Positions 1 to 6,741 of a stretch of 8,671 nt of DNA are shown here, one piece after another. The stretch is from JBLNBU01 sp050260215 (GTDB lineage: Bacteria > Pseudomonadota > Alphaproteobacteria > Rhodospirillales > Magnetospirillaceae), in NCBI GenBank assembly GCA_050260215.1, contig JBLNBU010000104.1, forward strand, positions 1-8,671. Direction: 5' to 3'. The notes below the pieces were generated by a model that saw nothing but the letters and a program-made list of their open reading frames with translations, made no database searches and was not told the DNA's origin. Each line of letters begins with the position of its first letter. The stretch's first letter is position 1. A program made the position numbers and the translations under genes.

Positions 1-2547
1 CTGGTCGACAAGGGACAGGGCAACCCGGTGCAGGGCAATGTCGGCCGGCTCGCCCGGGCCCTGGTCGAGACGGCCGAGGCCGGCTGCCTGTTGGCTGACG
101 ACGCCAGCGTCCGGCTGGCGAGCGTCCATTTCCGCTGGCGCGAGGTTGCGCTGCCCGACCTTCCCGCCTTCGGCAAGGGCCTGCGGGCCCATGAAGCGGT
201 GGCCGCCACCGAGGCGGGAAAAGGGTTTCAGGCGACTGATGCACACCGAAGCCCCCTTGTCGGCCGCGACGAGGCGCTGGACCGGCTCGAGCGGGGCTGG
301 GCGCGGGTGCGGGCCGGCCGCACCGCTGCCTTCGTGGTGGCAGGCGAGCCGGGCATCGGCAAGTCGCGCCTGGTCCATGAACTGACCGAACGGATCGGCG
401 GCGAGGCGGAGATCCACCGTCACGACTGCATGCCCCAGTACGCCAACGTGCCCTTTCGTCCGTTGACGGCGGTGATCGAGGACAGCCTGGGTATTGCGCC
501 ATCGGCGTCGACGGAAGATCGTGCCAGGGCGGCGACTGCGGCAGCAGCTTCCCAATCCGACCCCGCGGCCGCCGTCGCCCTGCGATTGCTGCTCGGCCTG
601 CCGGTGCCACCCCATGCGGTGCCACCCTCGGTGCTGCAGCAATCCATGCGCCGGATCGTCCTCGACCTGATCCGCCGGAAGGCAAGGCGGCGTCCGCTGG
701 TGCTGACGATCGAGGACATTCATTGGTGCGATCAACCGACCCTGCGCATCCTGGCTGACCTCTCCCTCCCCGGTACGGATGCGGCGGTGCTGGTGCTGGC
801 TTCGGTGCGCCCCGGCGACGCCGAGAATTCCATCCCCGCAGCCGAGCGGATCGTCCTTGCCCCACTCGACCCCAAGGATGCTGCGCGTCTTGCCGAAGCT
901 GTCCTGGAGGACGCGACGGTGCCGGAAGCCGTAGTCGACGCCATCGTCCGGCGCGCTGCCGGGGTGCCGCTGTTTGTCGAGGAACTGGCGCTGGCCTCCC
1001 GCGGCGGCGAACCGGTGATTCCCGGCAACATCAAGGAACTGATGCTGGCCCGCCTGGACCGCATCCCGTCCGGCAAGGCGGCGGCGGTACTGGGGGCGAC
1101 CATCGGCAACGCGTTCCCGCTGGAACTCCTGCGTCAGGCGGCCGCACATCTCGGCAACCCCGATGACGTCGTGCGCGGACTGGGAGCACTGGTGGAAGGC
1201 GGCATACTGGAAAGCGGTCGCGACGATAGCCGCACCATCTATCGCTTCCGCCACGGGCTCCTCCAGGAGGCAATCTACGACGCACAACCGCGCCGCGACC
1301 GGCGCCGGAGGCACAATGCGGTGGTGTCGGTGCTCGAGGCCGGCTCGCTGAAGGGGTGGACGGCGCACCAACCCGCCGTGCTCGCCTGGCACCTGCAGGG
1401 GGCCGGACGCGAGGCCGAGGCGCTGACCTGGTGGATCGCCGCGGCCGAGGACGCAGTGGCCAAGGGTGCGCACGTCGACGCACTGGGCCACGGCATGCGC
1501 GGGCTCGTCGTGCTGGAGGGGCTGGCCGAGGACCCGGCCACGCTCGCCGCAGAAATCCGGTTGAGGCTGACCATGGCGGCAGCCGCCGCCAGTTCGCTGG
1601 GGCTGGGCAACCGCCAGTCGGAGGCCCATTACGCCCGCGCCCTGCTGCTGGTCCGCCGCCTGCCTGCGTCTTTGCCGAGTTTCTCGGTGCTGTGGGGGCA
1701 CTACACCGTCACCAGCCTTCGCTGGCGCTGGATCGAAGCCACCGAGGCGGCGTCCCACCTGCTTGCCGCTGCCGACGCGCTCAAGGACGACCGTGCCGTC
1801 GGCATGGCAAACTTCGCCGCCGGCCACGCGGCCTTCTTCACCGGCCGGATGGTCGCCGCCCGCCCCCATCTCGCCCGTGCCGCCGCCGCACCCGAGGATT
1901 CGGTCCGCACCCTTCCCTTCGACTACCGCCCGTATGCGTTGGCGCTCCAAGCCTCGGCCGATTGGCTGCTCGGAACCGACGACGACCCCGCGGAAATGTG
2001 CGACAGGGCCCTGGCCATGGCCGCGCGCGGGCGGCCCATCGATCTCGGGCCGCCGCTGACCACCACGGCCTATCTGCAGTTCCTGCGGGGCGACTATGGC
2101 GCGGTGGCGACCCTCAACGACCGCCTGGTCGACCTGTGCGACAAGGGCGGCCTGGTGATGTGGAAGGCCCTCGCCCTGCTCAATCGCGCCTTGCTGGCCG
2201 GCTCCGAGGCCGGCCTTGCCGACGTCGACCAGGCGCTGGCCCTTTGGGACGCGGCCGAAGCCGGCCCGCCGACGCCGACGCCGCTGCTTCTCGCCGCCGC
2301 CGCCCGGTTGCGTGCCGGCCGCTGGGAGGAGGCGGCGGCCACCGCCGAGGAGGTGCTGACGCAGGCCGAGGCCACCGGCGGGTTGTGGTTCCGCCCCAAG
2401 GCGCTGACGATGCTGGGCGACGCGCTCCGTGCGCTGGGCCGTCGGGAAGACGCCTGCGGCGCCTATGGCCGAGCGGTCGAGGAGGCCCGCGCCATGGGGC
2501 TGGTGCAGTTCGAGCGCGAAGCAGCGACCCTTCTGTCCAGCCTTTAG
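1..2547 (+). CDS. Cyclase-domain/AAA ATPase/TPR signalling protein, 5' end outside window
   Basis: The frame is open from base 1 and continues beyond the window, so the GTG at 28 is only an internal start; 848 residues are visible (numbers below count from that GTG). Residues 1-58 look like the tail of a class III adenylate/guanylate cyclase domain (GNVGRLARAL, then an AFGKGL segment resembling the usual 'LKGF' exit). PLVGRDEALDRL (76-87) opens an AAA-type ATPase module, with Walker A GEPGIGKS (106-113) and Walker B PLVLTIEDIHW (223-233, acidic pair E229-D230). The C-terminal half, from about residue 430, is alanine/leucine-rich helical sequence with TPR character. Known proteins of this architecture are large cytoplasmic regulators in which the ATPase and TPR parts are thought to sense or scaffold; the ligand is unknown. 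Whether the cyclase catalytic residues are present cannot be seen. It converges on the TonB receptor gene, overlapping it by 4 nt. Confidence 0.88.
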   Translation: MVDKGQGNPVQGNVGRLARALVETAEAGCLLADDASVRLASVHFRWREVALPDLPAFGKGLRAHEAVAATEAGKGFQATDAHRSPLVGRDEALDRLERGWARVRAGRTAAFVVAGEPGIGKSRLVHELTERIGGEAEIHRHDCMPQYANVPFRPLTAVIEDSLGIAPSASTEDRARAATAAAASQSDPAAAVALRLLLGLPVPPHAVPPSVLQQSMRRIVLDLIRRKARRRPLVLTIEDIHWCDQPTLRILADLSLPGTDAAVLVLASVRPGDAENSIPAAERIVLAPLDPKDAARLAEAVLEDATVPEAVVDAIVRRAAGVPLFVEELALASRGGEPVIPGNIKELMLARLDRIPSGKAAAVLGATIGNAFPLELLRQAAAHLGNPDDVVRGLGALVEGGILESGRDDSRTIYRFRHGLLQEAIYDAQPRRDRRRRHNAVVSVLEAGSLKGWTAHQPAVLAWHLQGAGREAEALTWWIAAAEDAVAKGAHVDALGHGMRGLVVLEGLAEDPATLAAEIRLRLTMAAAAASSLGLGNRQSEAHYARALLLVRRLPASLPSFSVLWGHYTVTSLRWRWIEATEAASHLLAAADALKDDRAVGMANFAAGHAAFFTGRMVAARPHLARAAAAPEDSVRTLPFDYRPYALALQASADWLLGTDDDPAEMCDRALAMAARGRPIDLGPPLTTTAYLQFLRGDYGAVATLNDRLVDLCDKGGLVMWKALALLNRALLAGSEAGLADVDQALALWDAAEAGPPTPTPLLLAAAARLRAGRWEEAAATAEEVLTQAEATGGLWFRPKALTMLGDALRALGRREDACGAYGRAVEEARAMGLVQFEREAATLLSSL

Positions 2548-4451
2548 AAGCTGACGGACGCCGTCACGAACAGGCTGCGGCCGGGCGCCCGCTGCGGCTG
2601 GGTGGTGGGGCCCTGCGGCATCTGGTTGACGTGCAGGTGGTAGCGCTTGTCGAGCAGGTTGGTCACCCCGACCGTCAGTGCCACCGCCTTGGTCAGAGCC
2701 AGGCCGCTGAACAGGTCGACCACCGCATAGCCCGCCGTGGCGCCCCCGGTGTCGGCCCCGGAGCCGGTGGCGGAGGAGGCGTCGATGCGGTGCTGGGTGC
2801 CGGCGAAACCCAGCCGGGCTCCGATATTGGCCATCCCCTGGTCCCAGACCGGCCAGCGATCCTCGACCACCACTTCGCCTTCCAGCGGCGGGATCTGGTA
2901 GAGCGGGCGCTGGTCGGTCAGATTCTGCCCGCGCGTCCACCCCAGCTTGGCCCTGGCACCCAACCCCTCGGCCACCTGCCACCAGCCGGACAGGCTGACG
3001 CCTTCCATGTCCACGTCCACATTGCGGTAGATCAGCGCCCCATCCGACATCAGGACGCCGGTTTGCCCGCGGGCGTGATCCACCGTGATGAAGTCGACGA
3101 CGCGGTCGACCCAGGCACCCAGTGCCAGCCGAACGGTGCCCGGCCGCGACGTGGCGGCCTGGTAGCCCGTCCAACCGAACAGCCCGGTCTCGGCGCCGAG
3201 ATCGAGGCGATGGTGCGCCTCGGGCCGCAGTTCGGGATTGCCGACCTGGGCGAGCGCAGCAGAACCGGTGCTGCCCGCGAACCGCTCCAGCGGGTCGGGC
3301 TGGCGGACCAGTCGGCTGGCGTCGACGGTCATCTTCCCGGCAGCGGTGACCGGGTATTCGTAGCGCAACCGCCCGCTCAGCATCAGGTCGTCCGGGGCAT
3401 TCTTCCGTGGGCCGTAATAGGTGTCCCACATCTGCTGGGGCGAGCGATTGTACGCGGCAGCTCCCGTGCCGGTCACCGCAGGCACTTCATGCGCCAGGCC
3501 GGCGGCGCTATGGGCGAGATCGCCGCGCAGGCCTGCGGTGAGGGATCCGCCGAAGGACGGAGCGGCCGAAGCGGAAACCGCCACCCCCGTTCGCATGGTG
3601 GTGACCTGGGGCAGCCGGTAGGCGCTCAGTCCCTCGCTGGAAAAGCGATTGGTCAGATGGGCGTCGTGGTTGGTGACGTTGCCGTCCAGGCTGACCGTGC
3701 CGCGGTAGCCGCCGGCGGTGAAGTCGCCGCGCACCTGCCCGCGCCAGTAGGTGAACTGCGCGTCCTGCCTCAAGCCGAGGGCCCCGCGGTCGCGCAAGGT
3801 GTAGTTGTCGGCTGAATATGTGACGAGGGAGGCGTTGAGGCCGGCCTCGATCCGGTCGAAGGCGCCGCCCGCCGGCCTGTTCTCGATCACCGCCGAGCCC
3901 AGCAGGCGGCGGAAGTCGGGGGCGTCCAAGCCGTAATTGGGCAGCCGGAAGTCCGAAAACTCGTCTCGCATGGCGTAGGCCGACACCCGGCTGCGGGCGT
4001 CGGGCCGCCAATCCAGGGCCATCTGGGTGTTGATGCGGTCATATCCGTAGTTGACGCGCTGGTCGGCCCCGTCCTGGTAGGGCAAGACGCGGTCCCGGCG
4101 TGCCACCGCCCAGCCTTCCACCGGCCCCATCACCCGGTGGGCCTGTCCGATTTCGGTGACGACCGAACCGGCCGTTTCGTACCCCGCCGATAATCCCGCA
4201 CTGCCGTCCGGTGTCGGCGACCAGCTTTCGGCCGGCCGCGGGTCGCGCTGCAGCAGCATGGCCGGGCTGGTGGTCAGCGCCGGCAGCAACATCGGTGCCG
4301 GCAGCTCCTGGCCGATATGCTTGAGCATGAAGCGGGTATCGACAAACAGCGGGTCGGCGAACAGCTTAGGGGGTTCCGCCGCAGCCGGATCCCAAACCGC
4401 CCCCAACACCGCCGCCAATGCGACAGCGCCCGTAATCCGCCCCGATGTCAT
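2544..4451 (-). CDS. TonB-dependent receptor, OprC/NosA-like barrel, plug apparently missing
   Basis: Outer-membrane beta-barrel protein of 635 aa. The ATG at 4451 is chosen over an upstream in-frame TTG (4502) because a GGAGG lies 6 nt before it and a signal peptide follows at once: MTSGR, a hydrophobic stretch (about 7-20), and a probable cleavage after DPAAA (residue 25). Barrel hallmarks are alternating aromatic/polar strands, NPELRPE in the second half, NLLDKRY (598-604) followed by HLHVN, and a terminal Phe in SVSF. The segment around 208-220, with DNYTLR, resembles TonB-dependent copper receptors of the OprC/NosA type, so copper or another metal is a possible substrate (inference). Only about 60 residues separate the signal peptide from barrel-like sequence, where a plug of roughly 130-150 residues is normal, and no plug motif (the 'VPGV...RG' type) is seen. 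No TonB box was identified. The stop interlocks with that of the convergent ATPase gene. Confidence 0.86.
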   Translation of the reverse strand: MTSGRITGAVALAAVLGAVWDPAAAEPPKLFADPLFVDTRFMLKHIGQELPAPMLLPALTTSPAMLLQRDPRPAESWSPTPDGSAGLSAGYETAGSVVTEIGQAHRVMGPVEGWAVARRDRVLPYQDGADQRVNYGYDRINTQMALDWRPDARSRVSAYAMRDEFSDFRLPNYGLDAPDFRRLLGSAVIENRPAGGAFDRIEAGLNASLVTYSADNYTLRDRGALGLRQDAQFTYWRGQVRGDFTAGGYRGTVSLDGNVTNHDAHLTNRFSSEGLSAYRLPQVTTMRTGVAVSASAAPSFGGSLTAGLRGDLAHSAAGLAHEVPAVTGTGAAAYNRSPQQMWDTYYGPRKNAPDDLMLSGRLRYEYPVTAAGKMTVDASRLVRQPDPLERFAGSTGSAALAQVGNPELRPEAHHRLDLGAETGLFGWTGYQAATSRPGTVRLALGAWVDRVVDFITVDHARGQTGVLMSDGALIYRNVDVDMEGVSLSGWWQVAEGLGARAKLGWTRGQNLTDQRPLYQIPPLEGEVVVEDRWPVWDQGMANIGARLGFAGTQHRIDASSATGSGADTGGATAGYAVVDLFSGLALTKAVALTVGVTNLLDKRYHLHVNQMPQGPTTQPQRAPGRSLFVTASVSF

Positions 4452-4457
4452 TACCCC

Positions 4458-4462
4458 CCTCC
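4458..4462 (-). promoter_or_regulatory. Ribosome binding site of the TonB receptor gene
   Basis: Read on the minus strand this is GGAGG followed by GGGGTA (4452-4457) and then ATG, a strong Shine-Dalgarno match at standard spacing. It decides the start at 4451. The upstream TTG start would put these bases inside the coding sequence. Confidence 0.75.
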
Positions 4463-4508
4463 GAACGTGCAGCCCCCGCCACAGGTTTGCTTGCAATCGC
4501 AACTACCC

Positions 4509-4536
4509 ATTATGAACGAGACATTCCACCGCGCAA
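4509..4536 (-). promoter_or_regulatory. Possible sigma70-type promoter for the TonB receptor gene
   Basis: On the minus strand, TTGCGC (4531-4536) and CATAAT (4509-4514) are separated by 16 bp. CATAAT matches the -10 consensus at five of six bases; the -35 matches at three or four. The transcript would have a leader of about 50 nt. No clear Fur box or cobalamin riboswitch was found. In GC-rich alphaproteobacteria such matches are weak evidence. Confidence 0.3.
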
Positions 4537-4582
4537 GCTCCGCTTCCAACGTCACGGGTGGTCAACCGTGGGTGTAAATATG

Positions 4583-4685
4583 AAATATTCAAATATATCG
4601 CACACTTTCCGGCGCGCAGCCGAAACATCCATCCAAACATTCGCCGAACATCAGCCGGTTTCGGCTGTCGCTTGCTTGAATATTT
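4583..4685. repeat. AT-rich 10-bp inverted repeat
   Basis: The arm aaatattcaa (4583-4592) and its exact reverse complement ttgaatattt (4676-4685) flank 83 bp. Both sit in the only strongly AT-rich stretches near the receptor promoter. This could be a pair of regulator sites, but AT-rich 10-mers can match by chance. Confidence 0.35.
4652..4667. repeat. Short GC hairpin
   Basis: cagccg (4652-4657) and cggctg (4662-4667) form a perfect 6-bp stem with a 4-base loop, gttt. It lies between the arms of the AT-rich inverted repeat. There is no T-tract after it on either strand at terminator spacing, except an interrupted T run at 4681-4687 that is 13 bases away. Confidence 0.4.
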
Positions 4686-4819
4686 TTGATGACTGCCGCC
4701 ACGGGTCATGGCGCCCACTGACGAGTGTGTTCCGACATCGACCAGCACCAAGCCCAGCCGGAGTCGGCGCGTGGAGGGCCCCGCCACCAAAGCCAGGCCG
4801 GGTTGGAAACGGTGCAGGA

Positions 4820-4860
4820 TGGTGGTACAAATATTTTCGACGTCCCGGCGTGTACCACCA
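4820..4860. repeat. Perfect 10-bp inverted repeat with 21-bp spacer
   Basis: tggtggtaca (4820-4829) and tgtaccacca (4851-4860) are exact reverse complements. Arm centres are 31 bp apart, about three DNA helix turns, so both arms would face the same side. That geometry suits an operator for a dimeric or tetrameric regulator, or a recombinase site. As RNA it would be a 10-bp stem with a 21-nt loop. It does not match any operator I know with certainty. Confidence 0.6.
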
Positions 4861-4970
4861 GCAAAGCCGCGGATTTCCTAGCCCCTGGCGCGCCTGCCTC
4901 GTTTCCCCTTGGGGACGCCAATTCTCTAAGCTATTGAAATCATTAGCTTTTTGGGTGCGGATTTCCGCTC

Positions 4971-4994
4971 TTACAGACAGGTTTTACAGGCAGG
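4971..4994 (+). repeat. Imperfect 11-bp direct repeat
   Basis: ttacagacagg (4971-4981) and ttacaggcagg (4984-4994) differ at one base and repeat with a 13-bp period. They lie just before a nine-C tract. They could be tandem protein-binding half-sites or a small slippage duplication. Confidence 0.4.
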
Positions 4995-5085
4995 CGCCCC
5001 CCCCCTATTCGCCCGCCTCCCCATTGTTTGCGCTGAGCCTCACCTACTGGCTAGCTGCGGTGCGGCAGCGAACGCGCGCATCGCG

Positions 5086-5114
5086 TTGCCCAATCGATCG
5101 CCCATTGATAGGCT
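5086..5114 (+). promoter_or_regulatory. Possible promoter of the accessory cassette
   Basis: TTGCCC (5086-5091) and TAGGCT (5109-5114) are separated by 17 bp, the ideal spacing. The -10 keeps the key T, A and final T. Transcription from here would give a leader of about 20 nt before the AlbA_2 start. The match is by eye only. Confidence 0.3.
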
Positions 5115-5132
5115 AACCTAACGATAATTCGT

Positions 5133-5137
5133 GGGGG
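5133..5137 (+). promoter_or_regulatory. Ribosome binding site of the AlbA_2 gene
   Basis: GGGGG ends 5 nt before the ATG at 5143. An in-frame GTG at 5131 would overlap this purine tract, so the ATG is the better start. Confidence 0.5.
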
Positions 5138-5142
5138 CGACC

Positions 5143-6243
5143 ATGAATCTGAACACCTTCTTCTCCTTCGACCCGGCGACAAACAAGGTTGCCAGCCGGG
5201 AGAGCACCCACCAGGAGTTTAAGGTTGGGTACGAGTTCGCAGCTCTGACCAAGTACGCCAAGACCATGGCCGCTTTTGCAAACACAGGTGGGGGAGCCAT
5301 TACGTTCGGCATAAGCAACAATCCACGGTTTGTAGTCGGAGTTCCGGCCGGCTCTGCTCCAGACGAAGCTGTAATTACCGACATCTTGCGCAAGAATTTT
5401 GACCCAGAAATAAGGTTCAGCATCATCGAGCACCAAATCGGTTCGATGTATCTGTTCTCAATCGTAGTCCAAGAGGCGTCGACTAAACCCGTAATTTGCA
5501 AAAAGAACTGCACAGAGCTGGTAACGAAGTCAAAGAATGGCAAGGATGTGCATGATAACGTTGAGATTTTACGAGAGGGCGACATCTACCGGCGGTATGG
5601 TGGCAAAACCGATCGAATTCGTTTTACCGATCTTCACGACATCTTTCAGGAGCGCGACCGGCGCATTTTCGCATCGCTGATAGAGATGGTCGACGGCATT
5701 CGCAAAATTGGGGTCGAGCGTGTTGGCATTGCCGATATCGCGGCGGCGGGGGGCGACGGTGGAATCAGCAAGATCTACGTCTCCAAGGAAGCGGCGAAGA
5801 ACCTACGCCTGATCGACAAGGGCCGGTTCGTCGAGACCGAGGATGCAGGGCAGACCGCCTATTTCGTGGCGGGCACTGTACAACTTCATGAAGCCCATGA
5901 AGTGCCAGTTGACGACCACGACCGGATAAAGGCTGGTAAAGTAGTCGCGATCTTACAAAAGGAAGCCCAAAAGATGTTCTTTCCGGGATTTGTTTTGCAC
6001 CCGATGCACTTGTCCAATTTTGCTAAAGCCGCAGGATTTCGTCTAGGAAAGGCTGAACACGAGCACAACAACCGATACTGCAAGTGGGACGACCAAGCTG
6101 GCCAATGGTTCTACCGGCAAGCTTTCGTCACCCTACTGCGGGAACAGTGCGCGGCCGCTCCCCGGGACACTTTGGCGAAGATGAGCGGTCGCAAAAACCT
6201 GGACAAATTTGACAAACACCATACGGCAAAAAGAGTCGTGTGA
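5143..6243 (+). CDS. AlbA_2/Schlafen-type putative DNA-binding protein
   Basis: A 366-aa soluble protein. Residues about 16-165 carry the AlbA_2 (Schlafen-like, PF04326-type) signature: E20 and EFK (25-27), an aliphatic helix, then AFANTGGGAITFGI (44-57), and a closing GDIYRRYGGKTDRI (146-159). Family members are found in regulators, phage-defence and mobile-element proteins, and the domain is usually described as nucleic-acid-binding; catalytic activity here is unknown. The C-terminal half (about 170-366) is not recognised. It has a helical stretch at 170-225, a segment rich in His (286, 289, 306, 308) with C313, and a basic tail ending KRVV. This may be an effector or partner-binding part. 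It is the first gene of a three-gene co-directional set, 96 bp before the next. Composition is near 50% G+C in a hand-counted line, well below the left flank. Confidence is good for AlbA_2 and low for any role. Confidence 0.8.
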   Translation: MNLNTFFSFDPATNKVASRESTHQEFKVGYEFAALTKYAKTMAAFANTGGGAITFGISNNPRFVVGVPAGSAPDEAVITDILRKNFDPEIRFSIIEHQIGSMYLFSIVVQEASTKPVICKKNCTELVTKSKNGKDVHDNVEILREGDIYRRYGGKTDRIRFTDLHDIFQERDRRIFASLIEMVDGIRKIGVERVGIADIAAAGGDGGISKIYVSKEAAKNLRLIDKGRFVETEDAGQTAYFVAGTVQLHEAHEVPVDDHDRIKAGKVVAILQKEAQKMFFPGFVLHPMHLSNFAKAAGFRLGKAEHEHNNRYCKWDDQAGQWFYRQAFVTLLREQCAAAPRDTLAKMSGRKNLDKFDKHHTAKRVV

Positions 6244-6261
6244 AACTTGCCACAGCTCGCG

Positions 6262-6282
6262 GCACCTGAGAGAATCAGGCGC
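6262..6282. other. Hairpin in the gap after the AlbA_2 gene
   Basis: The core stem is cctga (6265-6269) with tcagg (6275-6279) and a 5-base loop, gagaa. After one A/C mismatch the stem continues with GC paired to GC (6262-6263 with 6281-6282). No T-tract follows, so it is not a classical terminator. It might stabilise or partly uncouple transcripts between the first and second cassette genes. Confidence 0.35.
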
Positions 6283-6327
6283 AACCAATGGACCTCGCCA
6301 CAATGTTTGCGAACTGTCTAATCACGT

Positions 6328-6332
6328 GAGGA
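6328..6332 (+). promoter_or_regulatory. Ribosome binding site of the small membrane protein gene
   Basis: GAGGA lies 7 nt before the ATG at 6340, a good Shine-Dalgarno match that supports this start. Confidence 0.55.
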
Positions 6333-6339
6333 TCTCGGC

Positions 6340-6741
6340 ATGACCAAGTTGGTGACCGCTGCCGTTGTTCCATTTTATAAATCGCCAAGCATTCTCATTG
6401 GATGCATAATTGCCGCCAGAGCATTCGGAACCACCAACAACATTAACGAAATAAATATTGCGCAGATTGCAATAGCCATATGCGTTGCACTTTTCGGTAG
6501 CTTATTTGCAGCAGGCAAAGGTGTGTATTTATACGATAACGATGACATAAAAGTTGTAGGATCTATTCTTGACGGAGATCCTTGGATTGGAAACAGACAG
6601 AGCTATACAATTCGCTTCCCAAAGCCAGGCCGGATAGAAATCTCGAACGGTGAAGGGATAAGGACGTTCACTGGAGTGCGCAACTGGAGTGTATTAAGGG
6701 CACATCTATCAGAAGTGGGGGCCGACAGTGGTGCGCGATGA
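6340..6741 (+). CDS. Small membrane-anchored protein of unknown function
   Basis: A 133-aa protein I do not recognise. The N-terminal part is hydrophobic. A short apolar stretch at 17-29 (SILIGCIIAARAF) and a clearer membrane segment at about 39-58 (INIAQIAIAICVALFGSLFA) are joined by a short polar turn, so a two-helix hairpin or single anchor is likely. Residues 64-133 are soluble, with alternating beta-type sequence (DIKVVGSILDG, SYTIRFPKPGRIEI) and a final helix; this tail probably faces the cytoplasm if two helices are real. There is no signal-peptide cleavage site. Hand-counted lines are about 38-40% G+C, very unlike the flanks, which points to horizontal transfer. It overlaps the next gene by 14 nt, which suggests the two products are made together. 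A membrane effector or tether for the next protein is possible but unproven. Confidence 0.65.
   Translation: MTKLVTAAVVPFYKSPSILIGCIIAARAFGTTNNINEINIAQIAIAICVALFGSLFAAGKGVYLYDNDDIKVVGSILDGDPWIGNRQSYTIRFPKPGRIEISNGEGIRTFTGVRNWSVLRAHLSEVGADSGAR
6717..6721 (+). promoter_or_regulatory. Ribosome binding site of the third cassette gene, inside the second
   Basis: GGGGG ends 6 nt before the GTG at 6728 and lies within the coding sequence of the preceding gene. This supports the GTG start and translational coupling. A second in-frame GTG follows directly at 6731. Confidence 0.5.

Larger units (their letters stand above)
4452..5142. other. Long divergent intergenic region without a convincing gene
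   Basis: The 691 bp lie between the divergently transcribed TonB receptor and AlbA_2 genes. Open frames crossing this stretch on both strands give translations without domain, membrane or signal character and lack good ribosome binding sites, so I call none of them. Contents seen are AT-rich blocks (about 4571-4600 and 4676-4690), several inverted repeats listed separately, a direct repeat, a nine-C tract at 4997-5005, and an 8-bp palindrome ggcgcgcc at 4887-4894. The length and structure suggest a control region, or the join between backbone and acquired DNA. Confidence 0.6.

Noticed and set aside
1356..3815. Very long plus-strand open frame (about 819 codons) spanning the end of the ATPase gene and running antisense through the TonB receptor gene
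   Set aside because: Its translation is Arg/Gly/Pro/Ala-rich with no domains. It overlaps two well supported genes in other frames and is typical of GC-rich DNA in which stop codons are rare.
4452..4600. Cobalamin riboswitch or Fur box upstream of the TonB receptor
   Set aside because: The probable leader is too short for a cobalamin riboswitch and no B12-box or Fur-type hexamer array was seen.
4503..4790. Minus-strand open frame of 95 codons upstream of the TonB receptor
   Set aside because: The translation has no recognisable feature and covers the inverted repeat and the probable receptor promoter. Composition is intergenic in type.
4820..4860. tRNA-like element or dif site at the 10-bp dyad, because one arm ends in CCA
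   Set aside because: No D, anticodon or T arms can be folded, and length and arm sequence do not fit the 28-bp XerC/XerD dif site.
4445..5116. Plus-strand open frame of 223 codons across the intergenic region
   Set aside because: It starts inside the receptor's signal-peptide region, has no ribosome binding site worth noting, and its translation shows no family, membrane or repeat character.
6288..6329. Thirteen-residue open frame (MDLATMFANCLIT) before the membrane protein gene, as a possible leader peptide
   Set aside because: There is no convincing ribosome binding site before it and no regulatory codon run or alternative hairpins, so a leader role is unsupported.
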